This document shows, in pieces, positions 45,354-54,648 of a stretch of DNA of 64,000 nt. A program made the position numbers and the translations under genes. The notes beneath the pieces are model-generated. The model did no database searches and was not told the origin of the DNA. It worked only from the letters and a program-made list of their open reading frames with translations. Source of the stretch: Chloroflexota bacterium (lineage in GTDB: Bacteria > Chloroflexota > UBA11872 > VXOZ01); contig CATQHC010000008.1 in the NCBI GenBank assembly GCA_958295775.1, positions 62,001 to 126,000 on the forward strand, given 5' to 3'. Within the stretch, counting starts at the first letter, position 1; each line of letters opens with the position of its first letter.

Positions 45354-46106
45354 ATGTCAATGAAATCGTCGGCGTCGCCGCAACTGACAATCTCGCTCGT
45401 GCTGCCTGCCCTCAACGAGGCTGACAACATCGCGTCAACCGTAGAAGACTGCGTGCACACTCTGGAGCGTGTGGCGAGCGACTATGAGATCATCGTCGTA
45501 GACAACGATAGCACCGACAACACGGCGGACATCGTCCGTCAAATCCAGTCCGAGAATGGACGTGTAAAGCTAATCCATCAGCCGATCCGCGGCTATGGTT
45601 CTGCCATTTGGACCGGACTGAAGGCAGCCAAGATGGAGATCGTCGGCTGGCGCGATTCCGATACGCAGTACCGCACCGCCGACATTGTGCCCATGCTCAA
45701 GTCCCTGGATACCTGTGACGTGGTTGTAGGCCATCGCATCAAGCGCCAAGATCCCTCACATCGCCTCCTCTTTGCATTGCTTTGGAATTTCCTCAACCGC
45801 ACGCTCTTTGGTTTCGTGGCACATGACATGGACTGCGGCTGCAAGATCTTTCGCCGCGAGGTAGTCGATACCCTCGACATCAAAGCTACGGGCGCTGTCT
45901 TTAACATTGAGTTCCTCGTTCAGGCCAAGCGCGCCGGATTCCGCGTCGGCGAGGTCTCCATCAGCCATCAACCGCGCCACGCGGGCGAAAACACCGGAGG
46001 CAGCCTGGCGGTGATCCTGCGCGCCATGCGCGAGGTGTTGCGGTTGCGGTTGCGCCTCTTGCGCGAACGTCGACCTAGTCGAAAACCGCGCCCGACGCGG
46101 AGCTGA
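45354..46106 (+). CDS. Glycosyltransferase family 2 (DPM1-like)
   Basis: A 250-residue GT-A enzyme with the family sites LPALNEADNIASTVED (about 17-32), VDNDSTDNTADIV (about 53-65) and the metal-binding WRDSDTQYR (Asp-x-Asp near 100-102). It resembles dolichyl- or polyprenyl-phosphate mannose/glucose synthases but has no C-terminal membrane helices; it ends in an Arg-rich tail. It likely makes a lipid-linked sugar donor or adds a sugar to the chain. The next gene starts 3 bases after its stop. Confidence 0.9.
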   Translation: MSMKSSASPQLTISLVLPALNEADNIASTVEDCVHTLERVASDYEIIVVDNDSTDNTADIVRQIQSENGRVKLIHQPIRGYGSAIWTGLKAAKMEIVGWRDSDTQYRTADIVPMLKSLDTCDVVVGHRIKRQDPSHRLLFALLWNFLNRTLFGFVAHDMDCGCKIFRREVVDTLDIKATGAVFNIEFLVQAKRAGFRVGEVSISHQPRHAGENTGGSLAVILRAMREVLRLRLRLLRERRPSRKPRPTRS

Positions 46107-46109
46107 AGT

Positions 46110-47336
46110 GTGGGCTACCACATACTGAAGATCGCCCCCACGTCGTTCTTTGCCGACTACGGCTGTCACGTGCGCATCTTGGAGGAAGCGCGCGGACTGC
46201 AGGCCCGCGGCCATCACCTCACCGTCGCTACCTACCATACGGGTGCGACCCCACCCGCTCTGCCCGTCGTCCGGATTCCCCGAATTCCGTGGCATAGTGA
46301 GGTGCGTGTCGGTTCGCACTGGCACAAATTCTACTTCGACGCCTTGCTCACCGCCCGGGCGCTCGCCTGGGCCCGCCGGCAGCGTGTGGACATCGTGCAC
46401 GGCCATTTGCACGAAGGTGCGCTTGTCGGCGGCATCGTAAGCAAGGCTGCACGCGTGCCCCTCGTCTTTGACTTTCAAGGCAGCCTGACCCGCGAGATGA
46501 TCGATCACAAATTTCTGAAAACAAACAGCCCCTTCCTGCCGCTGTTCGACCGCGCCGAACGGACTATCAATCACTTTGCCGACCACATCATCACAAGTTC
46601 AGCCAGTGCCACGGAGCTTCTCATAGACGACTTCGCCATTTCCCAGGAACGGGTGACTACCGTAGCAGACTGTGTGGACACGTCGAGCTTTAGGCCCAAC
46701 TGGTCGGATAGCGCCGTGGCGGAGAGGGCGGCAGCGCTGCGGCGCAAACTTGAGATTCCGCCGGAGCGCGACGTAGTGGTGTTCTTGGGCCTGCTTGCCG
46801 AGTATCAAGGGATATCGCATTTACTGCAAGCCGCGGCGGAGATAGTGGCAGTGCGCCCACAAACCCACTTCCTGATAATGGGGTACCCCGGTCATCATTA
46901 CTATCAGAGCATCGCGCAGCGCATGGGCATCGCCGGCCACACGACGTTCCCGGGCCGCATTCCTTACGCTGACGCCCCTTACTATCTGACAATTGGCGAC
47001 GTGGCGGTCTCCCCCAAACTCTCCGAAACCGAAGGCAACGGCAAATTACTCAACTACATGGCCTGCGGTCTGCCCACCGTTACGTTTGCAACACCGGTGG
47101 CACAGGAAATCCTGGGCGAGCACGGTGTCTACGCGGCTGTGGGCGATTCGACATCCCTCGCGGAAAAGCTGCGCGCACTGCTGGATGAACCCACCCACCG
47201 TCGCCACTTGGGGCAAGTGTTGCGCGACCAAGCTGTTCAAGAGCGCTCCTGGACGGGCGCTACGGCGAAACTGCTGGAGGTCTACCAACAGGCCTGGCGC
47301 CGGCGCGGCGGTGCGCAGACAGACGCGGCATGCTGA
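46110..47336 (+). CDS. Glycosyltransferase family 4
   Basis: A 408-residue GT-B enzyme. The N-terminus ILKIAPTSFFADYGCHVRIL carries the acceptor-domain pattern and HGHLHEGALVGGIVSK a membrane-associating helix. The C-terminal domain has VVFLGLLAEYQGISHLLQA (about 226-244) and VSPKLSETEGNGKLLNYMAC (about 298-317), the nucleotide-sugar site in a slightly divergent form. It starts with GTG 3 bases after the GT2 gene and overlaps ybeY by 7 bases, so the tail of the cluster is translationally linked. Confidence 0.9.
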   Translation: MGYHILKIAPTSFFADYGCHVRILEEARGLQARGHHLTVATYHTGATPPALPVVRIPRIPWHSEVRVGSHWHKFYFDALLTARALAWARRQRVDIVHGHLHEGALVGGIVSKAARVPLVFDFQGSLTREMIDHKFLKTNSPFLPLFDRAERTINHFADHIITSSASATELLIDDFAISQERVTTVADCVDTSSFRPNWSDSAVAERAAALRRKLEIPPERDVVVFLGLLAEYQGISHLLQAAAEIVAVRPQTHFLIMGYPGHHYYQSIAQRMGIAGHTTFPGRIPYADAPYYLTIGDVAVSPKLSETEGNGKLLNYMACGLPTVTFATPVAQEILGEHGVYAAVGDSTSLAEKLRALLDEPTHRRHLGQVLRDQAVQERSWTGATAKLLEVYQQAWRRRGGAQTDAAC

Positions 47337-47821
47337 CCATCCTCTGGGAAGACGCGGCTGAAGATGCAGCCCAGACCGCGCTGCTCGAGCGTGTGTTTTC
47401 TGTGGTTTGCTTGGTTACGGGCGCTCCCGCGTCCGTTGAGGTTACCGTATTGCTTGCCGGCGACGCGCGCCTCCAAGCGCTAAACCGCTCTTACCGCGGC
47501 GTAGATACCCCCACGGACGTGCTCTCATTCGCCCTGCGTGATGGCCCGCGAGAGGACGCAGGATCCAAACCTGCGCTACCGGCGGAACATGCCGAGATTC
47601 TAGGAGACATCGCAATCTCATTGGACCGCGTACAAGCGCAGGCAGCGGCCTCCGGCCATAGCCTTGAGCGGGAACTCGCCTACCTGTTTGTCCACGGCTT
47701 CCTGCACTTGTTGGGCCACACGCACGCTGAAGACACAGGTTACAAGCGCATGCGCGCGCAGGAAGAGGCGATTCTCAGCGAGGCCGGATTACCGCGTCCT
47801 ACCGGCGCTACGCAAGAGTGA
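47330..47821 (+). CDS. ybeY: Endoribonuclease YbeY
   Basis: A 163-residue YbeY, needed for 16S rRNA 3'-end maturation and ribosome quality control. The zinc site is HGFLHLLGHTH (His122, His126, His132), and NRSYRGVDTPTDVLSF (52-67) is the other hallmark. It overlaps the upstream glycosyltransferase gene by 7 bases, an unusual partner; phoH, era or dgkA are common neighbours. An insert near residues 72-88 is longer than in E. coli. Confidence 0.95.
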   Translation: MLTILWEDAAEDAAQTALLERVFSVVCLVTGAPASVEVTVLLAGDARLQALNRSYRGVDTPTDVLSFALRDGPREDAGSKPALPAEHAEILGDIAISLDRVQAQAAASGHSLERELAYLFVHGFLHLLGHTHAEDTGYKRMRAQEEAILSEAGLPRPTGATQE

Positions 47822-47858
47822 GCTTCCAACCCGCAGGCTTATGGCTGCTGCAATCATG

Positions 47859-48131
47859 CTACTCTGCCGCTTTTGCTTGCTGGAGCCGAAAGTTGCGCTC
47901 AATGCCGAGCCAAATAGTCGCACTAAGGCCTAGCACCTGCTCAAACTGAATTGCGGTCTCGGGGCTAATTGGAGCCACACCGGCGACTATCTCGCTAATG
48001 AACTTTGGCGGGTAGCCGCACCGGCGAGCGAACTCCGCTTGCGATATGCCCCATGTCTCAAGATAATCACGCAATACCCAGCCCGGCGGAACCGCATAGT
48101 CCGGCTCGTACTGGTTGGTTGGCGTAAGCAT
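47859..48131 (-). CDS. HigA-like XRE antitoxin, orphan
   Basis: A 90-residue helix-turn-helix protein of the HigA addiction-module type. YAVPPGWVLRDYLE leads into the XRE domain with SQAEFARRCGYPPKFISEIV (about 30-49) and ISPETAIQFEQVLGLSATIW. HigA binds its toxin and represses the operon. No HigB-like toxin lies on either side: upstream is a nitrilase-family gene and downstream ybeY on the other strand. Related proteins with this N-terminus often carry an IrrE-type peptidase domain, missing here. Confidence 0.88.
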   Translation of the reverse strand: MLTPTNQYEPDYAVPPGWVLRDYLETWGISQAEFARRCGYPPKFISEIVAGVAPISPETAIQFEQVLGLSATIWLGIERNFRLQQAKAAE

Positions 48132-48183
48132 CTTCTTCTCCCTAGTTCAATGATAGCAACCCACCAAGGCTGAATCGCCAACA

Positions 48184-48978
48184 CTACTGCGGATACCACT
48201 CAGGTCGATACCGCCGGGCGTAGAAGCGCGTTGCCTTGGACACGTCGAGGTCGGCGATGAGAAGGTCCTCCTTGCCGTAGGGGACGTGCGCCATGAGGTT
48301 GCCCTGGGGATCGATGAGACTTGTGGCTGAGTTCTGGTAGCGCATGGCCTGGTTCACGCTGGCAAAGTAGATACCGTTCTCGCCGGCGCGGCCCTGCATG
48401 GCCTTTTCGTAGAAGGACTCTCCCCAAGTGGTGAGCGTCTTGCCTGGCTTGTCACTGCCGGTGACCTGCGGCTGGAACACAATGCGCGCACCGCGCACCG
48501 CCGGCCAGCGCACGGTTTCGGGATACCGCCACCCCTCGTGGCAGATGGTGATGCCGAACACCACTCCCGCGGTACGGAAGACCCGCCGTTTGCCGTCCGG
48601 CACATAGTTTCGCGACTCGCCGCCCGGCGTGATCTGGTTCTTCGTCTGGTGGCCGAGCGCGCGACCGGCGGCGGAGATTACTACGGCCCGATTTTCCAAT
48701 CCCAGTTCGCTCACCCACTCCAGCCCGACAATGGCAGCCACGCCGTGGGCACGGCAGGAAACGCGCAGCCGTTGCAGCGCCTCTTCCATAGCGGGTTGGT
48801 CTACGGCGGGCAGAGCAAAGCTCGCACCCCGCAGACCGGGCAAGTAGGCCTCTGGAAAGCAGACTATAGCAACCTGTTCCACAGCACACGCGGCGAGCAC
48901 ACCGTCAATCTTCTCGACGCCGTGAAACACGGAATCCGGCTGTCGCAGGGGCGCGAGCCCGATGCGAATTGTCTTCAT
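48184..48978 (-). CDS. Carbon-nitrogen hydrolase (nitrilase superfamily)
   Basis: A 264-residue nitrilase-fold enzyme with the triad visible: Glu in VCFPEAYLPG (about 39-48), Lys in HQTKNQITPGG (about 108-118) and Cys in GITICHEGWRYPE (about 145-157). Members hydrolyse amides, nitriles or carbamoyl groups. The substrate is unknown; other amide-active genes lie at 51-56 kb. It has its own ATG start at 48978 and is not fused to another domain. Confidence 0.9.
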   Translation of the reverse strand: MKTIRIGLAPLRQPDSVFHGVEKIDGVLAACAVEQVAIVCFPEAYLPGLRGASFALPAVDQPAMEEALQRLRVSCRAHGVAAIVGLEWVSELGLENRAVVISAAGRALGHQTKNQITPGGESRNYVPDGKRRVFRTAGVVFGITICHEGWRYPETVRWPAVRGARIVFQPQVTGSDKPGKTLTTWGESFYEKAMQGRAGENGIYFASVNQAMRYQNSATSLIDPQGNLMAHVPYGKEDLLIADLDVSKATRFYARRYRPEWYPQ

Positions 48979-49142
48979 GGGAATGAGACCTGCTACTCTC
49001 TATTGCAGCTCGGATGACGTCTACACATCAAGATCGAAGAGACATGCGGGAGCGTCTCGAACGAGTTGCTGCCATGTGGTGAAAGTCAATTGTCATATGA
49101 ATCCCTTGCCCTTCACCAGACGCAATTGCCAGTCCTATGCCA

Positions 49143-50516
49143 CTAGAAAGGCGCTCCGTTGGTCTTCTGCGTTTCCGGCTTGTCTTCAAACGCAAAGAAC
49201 TGGTTCAGGAAATTCAGCGTGATCGTGCCCGTGGGCCCGTTGCGGTGCTTGGCCACGATGATGTCGGCCTCACCCTTGCGTGGGGAATCCTCGTCGTAGA
49301 GTTCATCACGGTAAACGAACATCACCAGGTCCGCGTCCTGTTCCAAGGCGCCGGATTCGCGCAGGTCCGAGAGCATGGGCCGGTGGTTTTCCCGCTGTTC
49401 CACCGCGCGCGAGAGCTGTGAGATCGCGATTATGGGGATATTGAGCTCACGTGCGAGGGCTTTGAGCGAGCGAGAAATCTCGGATATCTCCTGCACGCGG
49501 TTCTCGCCGCCGCGACGGCCCTGGATAAGCTGCAAGTAGTCCACGATAAGCAAGCCGATGTTTGCCCTTGCCTGCAGCCGTCGCGCCTTCGTGCGCAATT
49601 CCATGGAATTGAGGAAACCGCTATCGTCCACGTAGATCGGCGCGTCGGTCAAAGCGCCAACCATGCCGGTAAGGTTTTCCCACTCACGTTCGGTCAGTTC
49701 GCCCAAACGCAGGCGGTGGGAATCGACGCGCGCGAGCATGCAGAGAAACCGCTGCGCGAGCTGCTCTGACGACATTTCCAAACTAAAGATGCCCACCGGC
49801 ACGTGCGGGTCCAAGATTGCGAGACTGCTCGCGACGTTCAGCGCCAGGGTCGTCTTACCGGTAGAAGGTCGCCCCGCAATGATAATGAGGTCCGAGCGCT
49901 GCAACCCGGCCGTGAGGCGGTCAAGACCCTTAAAGCCCGAGCGAATGCCGGGGGCTTCCTGCTCGCCCTGGCGCGCTCCTATCAGCTTTTCCCAGTACTC
50001 GTCCACTATGGGGCGAATGTGCACGAAGTCCTGGTCTGCGGCGTGGCGAGCCAAGCTGAAGAGCACCTGTTCCGCTCGGTCCAACGCCTCGTCTACTTCA
50101 AGCTGGGTGTCATAGCCAATCCCCGCGATTTCGCTCGCGGCGCTGATGATGCGCCGCATCACCGCACACCGCTCCACGATATGCCCGTAATGTTCCGCGT
50201 GCACCGAGGTTGGCGTAACATTGGCGAGCGATGCGACGTACGTTTCGTTGCCAATGTCATCGAGCAACGACATGCGCCGCAACTCATCGCAGATGGTCAC
50301 AAAGTCGGTCGGCTCGCGGCGTTCGTAGAGTGTGAGGGACGCTTTGAATATATGCTGGTGCGCTTCGCGGTAAAAGTCCTCCGGTTGGAGAAACTGCGCC
50401 ACACGCTCAATGGCTTCGGGATCGATGAGCATGCTGCCCAATACCGCTTGCTCCGCCTCGATATTCTGCGGCGGCAGGCGCTCCATACCGGTGTTTGCGG
50501 CGAATTCGGCCGCCAC
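49143..50516 (-). CDS. dnaB: Replicative DNA helicase DnaB
   Basis: A 457-residue hexameric helicase that unwinds DNA at the fork. The N-terminal domain opens with RLPPQNIEAEQAVLGSMLID (about 13-32). The RecA-like domain has Walker A GRPSTGKTTLALN (near 204), Walker B LLIVDYLQL (near 317) and SQLSRAVEQR near 375-384. There is no intein. The GTG at 50516 directly follows the rplI stop codon and has GAGGAA upstream; the ATG at residue 11 is an alternative. The rplI-dnaB order is widely conserved. Confidence 0.96.
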   Translation of the reverse strand: MAAEFAANTGMERLPPQNIEAEQAVLGSMLIDPEAIERVAQFLQPEDFYREAHQHIFKASLTLYERREPTDFVTICDELRRMSLLDDIGNETYVASLANVTPTSVHAEHYGHIVERCAVMRRIISAASEIAGIGYDTQLEVDEALDRAEQVLFSLARHAADQDFVHIRPIVDEYWEKLIGARQGEQEAPGIRSGFKGLDRLTAGLQRSDLIIIAGRPSTGKTTLALNVASSLAILDPHVPVGIFSLEMSSEQLAQRFLCMLARVDSHRLRLGELTEREWENLTGMVGALTDAPIYVDDSGFLNSMELRTKARRLQARANIGLLIVDYLQLIQGRRGGENRVQEISEISRSLKALARELNIPIIAISQLSRAVEQRENHRPMLSDLRESGALEQDADLVMFVYRDELYDEDSPRKGEADIIVAKHRNGPTGTITLNFLNQFFAFEDKPETQKTNGAPF

Positions 50517-50978
50517 TTACGCTTCCTCTTTTTGCACGTCAACCGAAATTGCCGCTTCCACGGCATGTCCAAGCTTGATCGAGACGGTAAAAGTACCCAG
50601 ATCGCGGATCGGCTGTTCCAACTCAAGGGCGTGCCGGTCGATTTCAATGTCGGTCTGCTCCTTGATCGCCTCAGCGATCTGCTGACCGGTCACCGAGCCG
50701 TACAAACGGTCCTGTTCACCCACACGCGCGGCAACAACAACGGTGGCGCCACTCAGCTTCGCGGCGGTTTCCGTGGCTTCCTGCCGCTCCGATGCCGTGC
50801 GCCGCACCACGGAGGCCTTTTGTTCCTCCCACAAACGCTCCGCGCCCTTGGTCGCCTTTTGTGCAAAGCCGCGAGGGATAAGAAAGTTGCGCGCATGACC
50901 GTCGGCAACATCCTTTACCTCACCTGCCTGGCCGAGGTCCGGCACTTCCTTAAGCAAGACGACACGCATAGACTGCAC
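50517..50978 (-). CDS. rplI: 50S ribosomal protein L9
   Basis: A 153-residue L9 that spans the stalk base region of the large subunit. The N-terminal domain starts MRVVLLKEVPDLGQAGEVKD and includes GHARNFLIPRGFAQKAT (about 29-45). A long central helix rich in Glu and Arg (about 46-80) leads to the C-terminal domain with LYGSVTGQQIAEAI. dnaB follows immediately on the same strand. rpsF, ssb and rpsR, often upstream, are absent here. Confidence 0.96.
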   Translation of the reverse strand: MQSMRVVLLKEVPDLGQAGEVKDVADGHARNFLIPRGFAQKATKGAERLWEEQKASVVRRTASERQEATETAAKLSGATVVVAARVGEQDRLYGSVTGQQIAEAIKEQTDIEIDRHALELEQPIRDLGTFTVSIKLGHAVEAAISVDVQKEEA

Positions 50979-51133
50979 TCCTTAGATTCCAAAACGCTGT
51001 AGGGCTATACTACTGACTTGCGCACCATGTCTCAAGTGCCTCCAGCACCGTCTCTCAAGTTGACAAGGGGCAATCTGACGCGCAAGCTAAAGAAAATCCT
51101 GAACCTTTCTTACGCACCAATTCGCATACTCTG

Positions 51134-52774
51134 ATGTCAGCAAACCCACAGGCTCCCGAGCTCACCGTCGCAGCGTATATCGCCAGATTTCTCCGTCAGC
51201 AGGGCATCCAACGCTTTTGGGGTGTAACGGGCGGAGAGAACGTAGATCTCATCAACGCCTGTTACGCTGAAGAAGTCGATTTTCAGCTTGTCCATCACGA
51301 AAATACCGCTGCCTTCTTGGCCCAGAATACGGCCACTCTCACCGGAGCGCCGGCGGTCTTTCTTACCACGCTGGGCCCAGGGGCCACGAACATCATCAAT
51401 GCGGTCGCCGACGCGTATCTGGCGCGGCTGCCGCTCATAGCCATTACTGCCGACTTCGAAGACCCATCAGTGGAGTTTGCTACCCACCAGAACGCGCCGC
51501 TCCTGGAGCTATTGCGCCCTATCACGAAGTGGAATGTGCGCCTGACACCGGCCAACGTGGCGGACGCCCTCGCCTACGCCTGGGCGGTGGCGGCGCAAGG
51601 CCGTCCCGGACCGGTGCATCTGGCGTTGCCGGCAGCGGTTGCCCGCCAAACACTTGCCGCCGCGCCGTTGCAGGCCTCAGCCCGGCCGCTCGGCATTATG
51701 GATGCCGCGCCACTGTCCCGCACAGCCCTCGCACGACTGACAACCTGCGACGCGCCGGTCATCGTCCTCGGGCTGGAAACCAATCACCGGCTCGCACAGG
51801 AGTCAATTGTCGCACTGGCCGAACAGTGGGGCGCGCCAGTGGTCAACATGCCCATGAGCAAGGGCATCTTTCCTGAAGACCATGAACTCTTTGCCGGAAT
51901 TCACAGTGTGTACGGCTACGCGATCGTGGACGAGTTTCTCGATCAAGCCGATTGCATTCTGGCTGTCGGCCTGGACGGCTCCGACTTCATTCATCCCTGG
52001 CAGACGGAAGCTACCACCATTGCTATTCACGCGCACACCGAGGTTGATTCTGCCTTCAGCGCCGACTATGTCCTGGTCGGCGACTTGGACGCAACCGTAC
52101 GCAGGTTGACGCCGGAACTCTCCGATCACGGAGACTGGGGCCCGCGCGCGGCTGCCGCCTGCCGCGCGAAGATTCAGCAACGTTTGGCCCCCAGGCAGGC
52201 GGATCGCGACACCCTAGTCGCTCCCCAGCGTGTACTCTCCGCGCTGCGCGAACTCACACCGCCGGAGACGATCTTCGCGTGCGACGTGGGCTCGCACAAA
52301 CTGCTCTCATGCCAGCAGTGGCCGAGCACACAGCCGCAGACGTTTCTCGTCTCCAACGGCCTTTCAACCATGGGGTTTGGCTTGCCGGCGGCCTTGGCTG
52401 CCAAACTCTGGGAACCCGAACGCCCCGTAGTGTGTTTCACCGGTGACGGCGGCCTGTTGATGTACGCCGGCGAACTGGAAACCGTGAAACGTCTCGCGCC
52501 CCAGAGCTCTGCGCCGTTTGTCATTGTCGTCTTGGTAGACTCTACCTTGGCCCTGATCCGCACAAAGTCGGAAGAACGCGGCTATGACGGCAGAGAGAAC
52601 GACTTCGGACACACCGACTATACGGCGCTGGCGGCCGCCTTTGGGTTGCCTGCTTTCCACGTGCGTAGCGAAGACGAATGCGCCGCCAAGTTGCAGGAAG
52701 CGCTTGCGCTAAACCGGCCGGTGCTGGTTGCTATTGAAATCGACGTAGACGAATACCGCCACATGGGCGGCTGA
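51134..52774 (+). CDS. Thiamine pyrophosphate-dependent enzyme, IlvB-like
   Basis: A 546-residue protein with the three domains of acetolactate synthase relatives. The N-terminal PYR domain has the cofactor-activating glutamate in VHHENTAAFLA (near 56-66) and TLGPGATNIINAVADAY. The central domain is at about 195-330. The C-terminal PP domain has GDGGLLMYAGELETV (near 437-451). Possible activities include oxalyl-CoA, benzoylformate or phosphonopyruvate decarboxylase and carboligases. An acetamidase gene follows after 29 bases, which suggests a joint catabolic step. The start has no clear ribosome site. Confidence 0.88.
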   Translation: MSANPQAPELTVAAYIARFLRQQGIQRFWGVTGGENVDLINACYAEEVDFQLVHHENTAAFLAQNTATLTGAPAVFLTTLGPGATNIINAVADAYLARLPLIAITADFEDPSVEFATHQNAPLLELLRPITKWNVRLTPANVADALAYAWAVAAQGRPGPVHLALPAAVARQTLAAAPLQASARPLGIMDAAPLSRTALARLTTCDAPVIVLGLETNHRLAQESIVALAEQWGAPVVNMPMSKGIFPEDHELFAGIHSVYGYAIVDEFLDQADCILAVGLDGSDFIHPWQTEATTIAIHAHTEVDSAFSADYVLVGDLDATVRRLTPELSDHGDWGPRAAAACRAKIQQRLAPRQADRDTLVAPQRVLSALRELTPPETIFACDVGSHKLLSCQQWPSTQPQTFLVSNGLSTMGFGLPAALAAKLWEPERPVVCFTGDGGLLMYAGELETVKRLAPQSSAPFVIVVLVDSTLALIRTKSEERGYDGRENDFGHTDYTALAAAFGLPAFHVRSEDECAAKLQEALALNRPVLVAIEIDVDEYRHMGG

Positions 52775-52803
52775 TCCACCCCCAAAGAGAAAGGTACGTT
52801 GCC

Positions 52804-53772
52804 ATGGCTACCGTACATCGACATGAACCCAGCATCTACTACTATACGTTCGGCCCCCACGATCCCGCGTTGCGCATCAACTCCGGCGACCGGGTGATCG
52901 CGAAAACCGTGGATGCCGGCCACTGGGATAGCAACGGCGACCCGTTGGCGGAGGAATTGCGCCACTCCCGTCCCGATACCGAGTTTCGCCAGTCCAATCC
53001 GCAGGTCGGCCCCTACTACGTGGAAGAGGCCGAGGTAGGCGACGTCCTGCGCGTCCGCATACTGCGCGTAGACCTTAATCGCAGTTGGGCCTTCTCGCGC
53101 TTCAATCCCGGCTTCGGCAACTTGGGCGTGGAGGACTTCCCCGCCGGACCCACCGGTCTCAATGAACCGCTCCCGCAGAAGTACTATCATTGGGAGCTCG
53201 ACCACGACAACCACACAGCGACCTTGGAATTACCGGAAAGCAAACTCGGCAGCATTACCATCCCTTGTCAACCCTTTCTCGGCTGCATTGGGGTCGCGCC
53301 GCGCTTCGGCGAACACATCAGCACGCTCTCTTCCGCGAACCACGGCGGCAATATGGACTGCATCGAGACCCAGCCGGGCACGACGGTCTACCTGCCGGTT
53401 TTTGTCAAAGGCGCCTATCTGCAATTCGCCGACGTGCACGCCGCCCAAGGCGACGGCGAACTCTGCGGCGTGGCCTTGGAGACAACGGCGGAGGTAGAGG
53501 TGGAAGTGGAGGTCTGCAAGGCGAGCGAGCCCATCAACTGGCCGCGCTTCGAGGACAACGAGTGGATTATGACCGCCGCCAACGCCCGACCGCTCATGGA
53601 TGCCTACCGGATCGCCCACGTGGAACTCATCCGCTGGCTTGCCCACGACTACGGCTTCGACCTCTGGGAGGCCTTTCAGGTTGTCTCCCAGGTAGGGCGC
53701 ACCCGCGTCGGAAACGTGGTCGATCCGAATTATACCGTTGTTGCCAAGTTTCCCAGGCGATACTTGCCGTAG
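52804..53772 (+). CDS. Acetamidase/formamidase family protein
   Basis: A 322-residue FmdA/AmdA-type amidohydrolase (PF03069). Hallmarks visible: SGDRVIAKTVDAGHWD (about 23-38), GPYYVEEAEVGDVLRV (about 62-77), FLGCIGVAPRFG (about 159-170) and NHGGNMDCIE (about 179-188), with metal-binding residues. These enzymes hydrolyse short amides to acid and ammonia. The ATG has AGAAAGG upstream. It sits 29 bases after a TPP-enzyme gene, probably in one transcript. Confidence 0.92.
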   Translation: MATVHRHEPSIYYYTFGPHDPALRINSGDRVIAKTVDAGHWDSNGDPLAEELRHSRPDTEFRQSNPQVGPYYVEEAEVGDVLRVRILRVDLNRSWAFSRFNPGFGNLGVEDFPAGPTGLNEPLPQKYYHWELDHDNHTATLELPESKLGSITIPCQPFLGCIGVAPRFGEHISTLSSANHGGNMDCIETQPGTTVYLPVFVKGAYLQFADVHAAQGDGELCGVALETTAEVEVEVEVCKASEPINWPRFEDNEWIMTAANARPLMDAYRIAHVELIRWLAHDYGFDLWEAFQVVSQVGRTRVGNVVDPNYTVVAKFPRRYLP

Positions 53773-53873
53773 CGAACATTAGACTAGGCGGAGTTTAGAT
53801 ACGCGTTGATGTTATGCTGATTGGAGAGGCATATTTCGGAACCAATTCGAAGACTTTGTAAAACGGAGTCCAA

Positions 53874-54224
53874 ATGATGTCCGACGAGGATCGGGTGCAA
53901 TTGCACCACATGCTCGACGCATCGAAGAAGGCAATTGCCCTGGTCTCAGAAATCTCACTCGCGCAGTACACTATTGCGGAAAACTATGTGCTGCGTGCCG
54001 CCACGGAGCGGTTCATGGAGATCGTTGGCGAGGCGGCCCACCATGTCTCAGACGAGCTAAAGGAGCAGCACCCGGATGTCCCTTGGCAGCAGATCGCAGG
54101 CATGCGCAACCATCTGATTCACGGGTACATGAATACAGATGACGAGGTGGTTTGGAAAACAGCGGTGAAAGACGCGCCGCTACTTCTCAAAGACTTGGAA
54201 CGCATCCTGGGAACCGCATCATGA
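53874..54224 (+). CDS. hepT: HepT-like ribonuclease toxin
   Basis: A 116-residue HEPN-domain protein of the DUF86/HepT group. The catalytic R-x4-H-x-Y motif is intact as RNHLIHGY (Arg78, His83, Tyr85). HepT cuts RNA and is neutralised when its partner MntA adenylylates the tyrosine. The stop overlaps the mntA start by 4 bases (ATGA), so the two are coupled. The ATG at 53874 is followed by a second ATG. Confidence 0.88.
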   Translation: MMSDEDRVQLHHMLDASKKAIALVSEISLAQYTIAENYVLRAATERFMEIVGEAAHHVSDELKEQHPDVPWQQIAGMRNHLIHGYMNTDDEVVWKTAVKDAPLLLKDLERILGTAS

Positions 54225-54568
54225 TCCCTACGAGAGAGTATGTGCTGACGGAACTCTTCAAGGCCCGCGCGACGCTGCGCACATTCGGCGTGCGGCGCAT
54301 TGGAGTGTTTGGTTCGGTTGCCCGAAATGACGCCCGCGAAGATAGCGACATTGACATTCTCGCCGATTTTCCACGTGGACAGATAACCGCCGCCAGGCTT
54401 TTCGGGCTACAGGACTATCTGAAAGACCTTTTCCAACGCAAGGTAGACGTGATAACGGTGAGCGGTCTGAAGCCCTTCTCCCGCGACTTGGTCATGCGGG
54501 ACGCGGTGTTTCTCGAGGGTCTGCATGAAGGCGAGCCGGCGCCGGCAGAGACACTCACTCGCACGTAG
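54221..54568 (+). CDS. mntA: MntA-like antitoxin nucleotidyltransferase
   Basis: A 115-residue minimal nucleotidyltransferase. The active-site motif G-S-x10-D-x-D is intact in GSVARNDAREDSDID (31-45), and a third acidic residue lies in KVDVITV. In the HepT/MntA toxin-antitoxin module this enzyme adenylylates and inactivates HepT. It starts at the ATG at 54221, overlapping hepT by 4 bases. No phage or plasmid genes surround it. Confidence 0.88.
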   Translation: MIPTREYVLTELFKARATLRTFGVRRIGVFGSVARNDAREDSDIDILADFPRGQITAARLFGLQDYLKDLFQRKVDVITVSGLKPFSRDLVMRDAVFLEGLHEGEPAPAETLTRT

Positions 54569-54648
54569 TGCGGCTGACTTGCGTGAATACGCTTGTTCCA
54601 ACCAAAGTTGGTTCACAGCAATCGTCTCTTGATTGTAGAGCATAGGCC

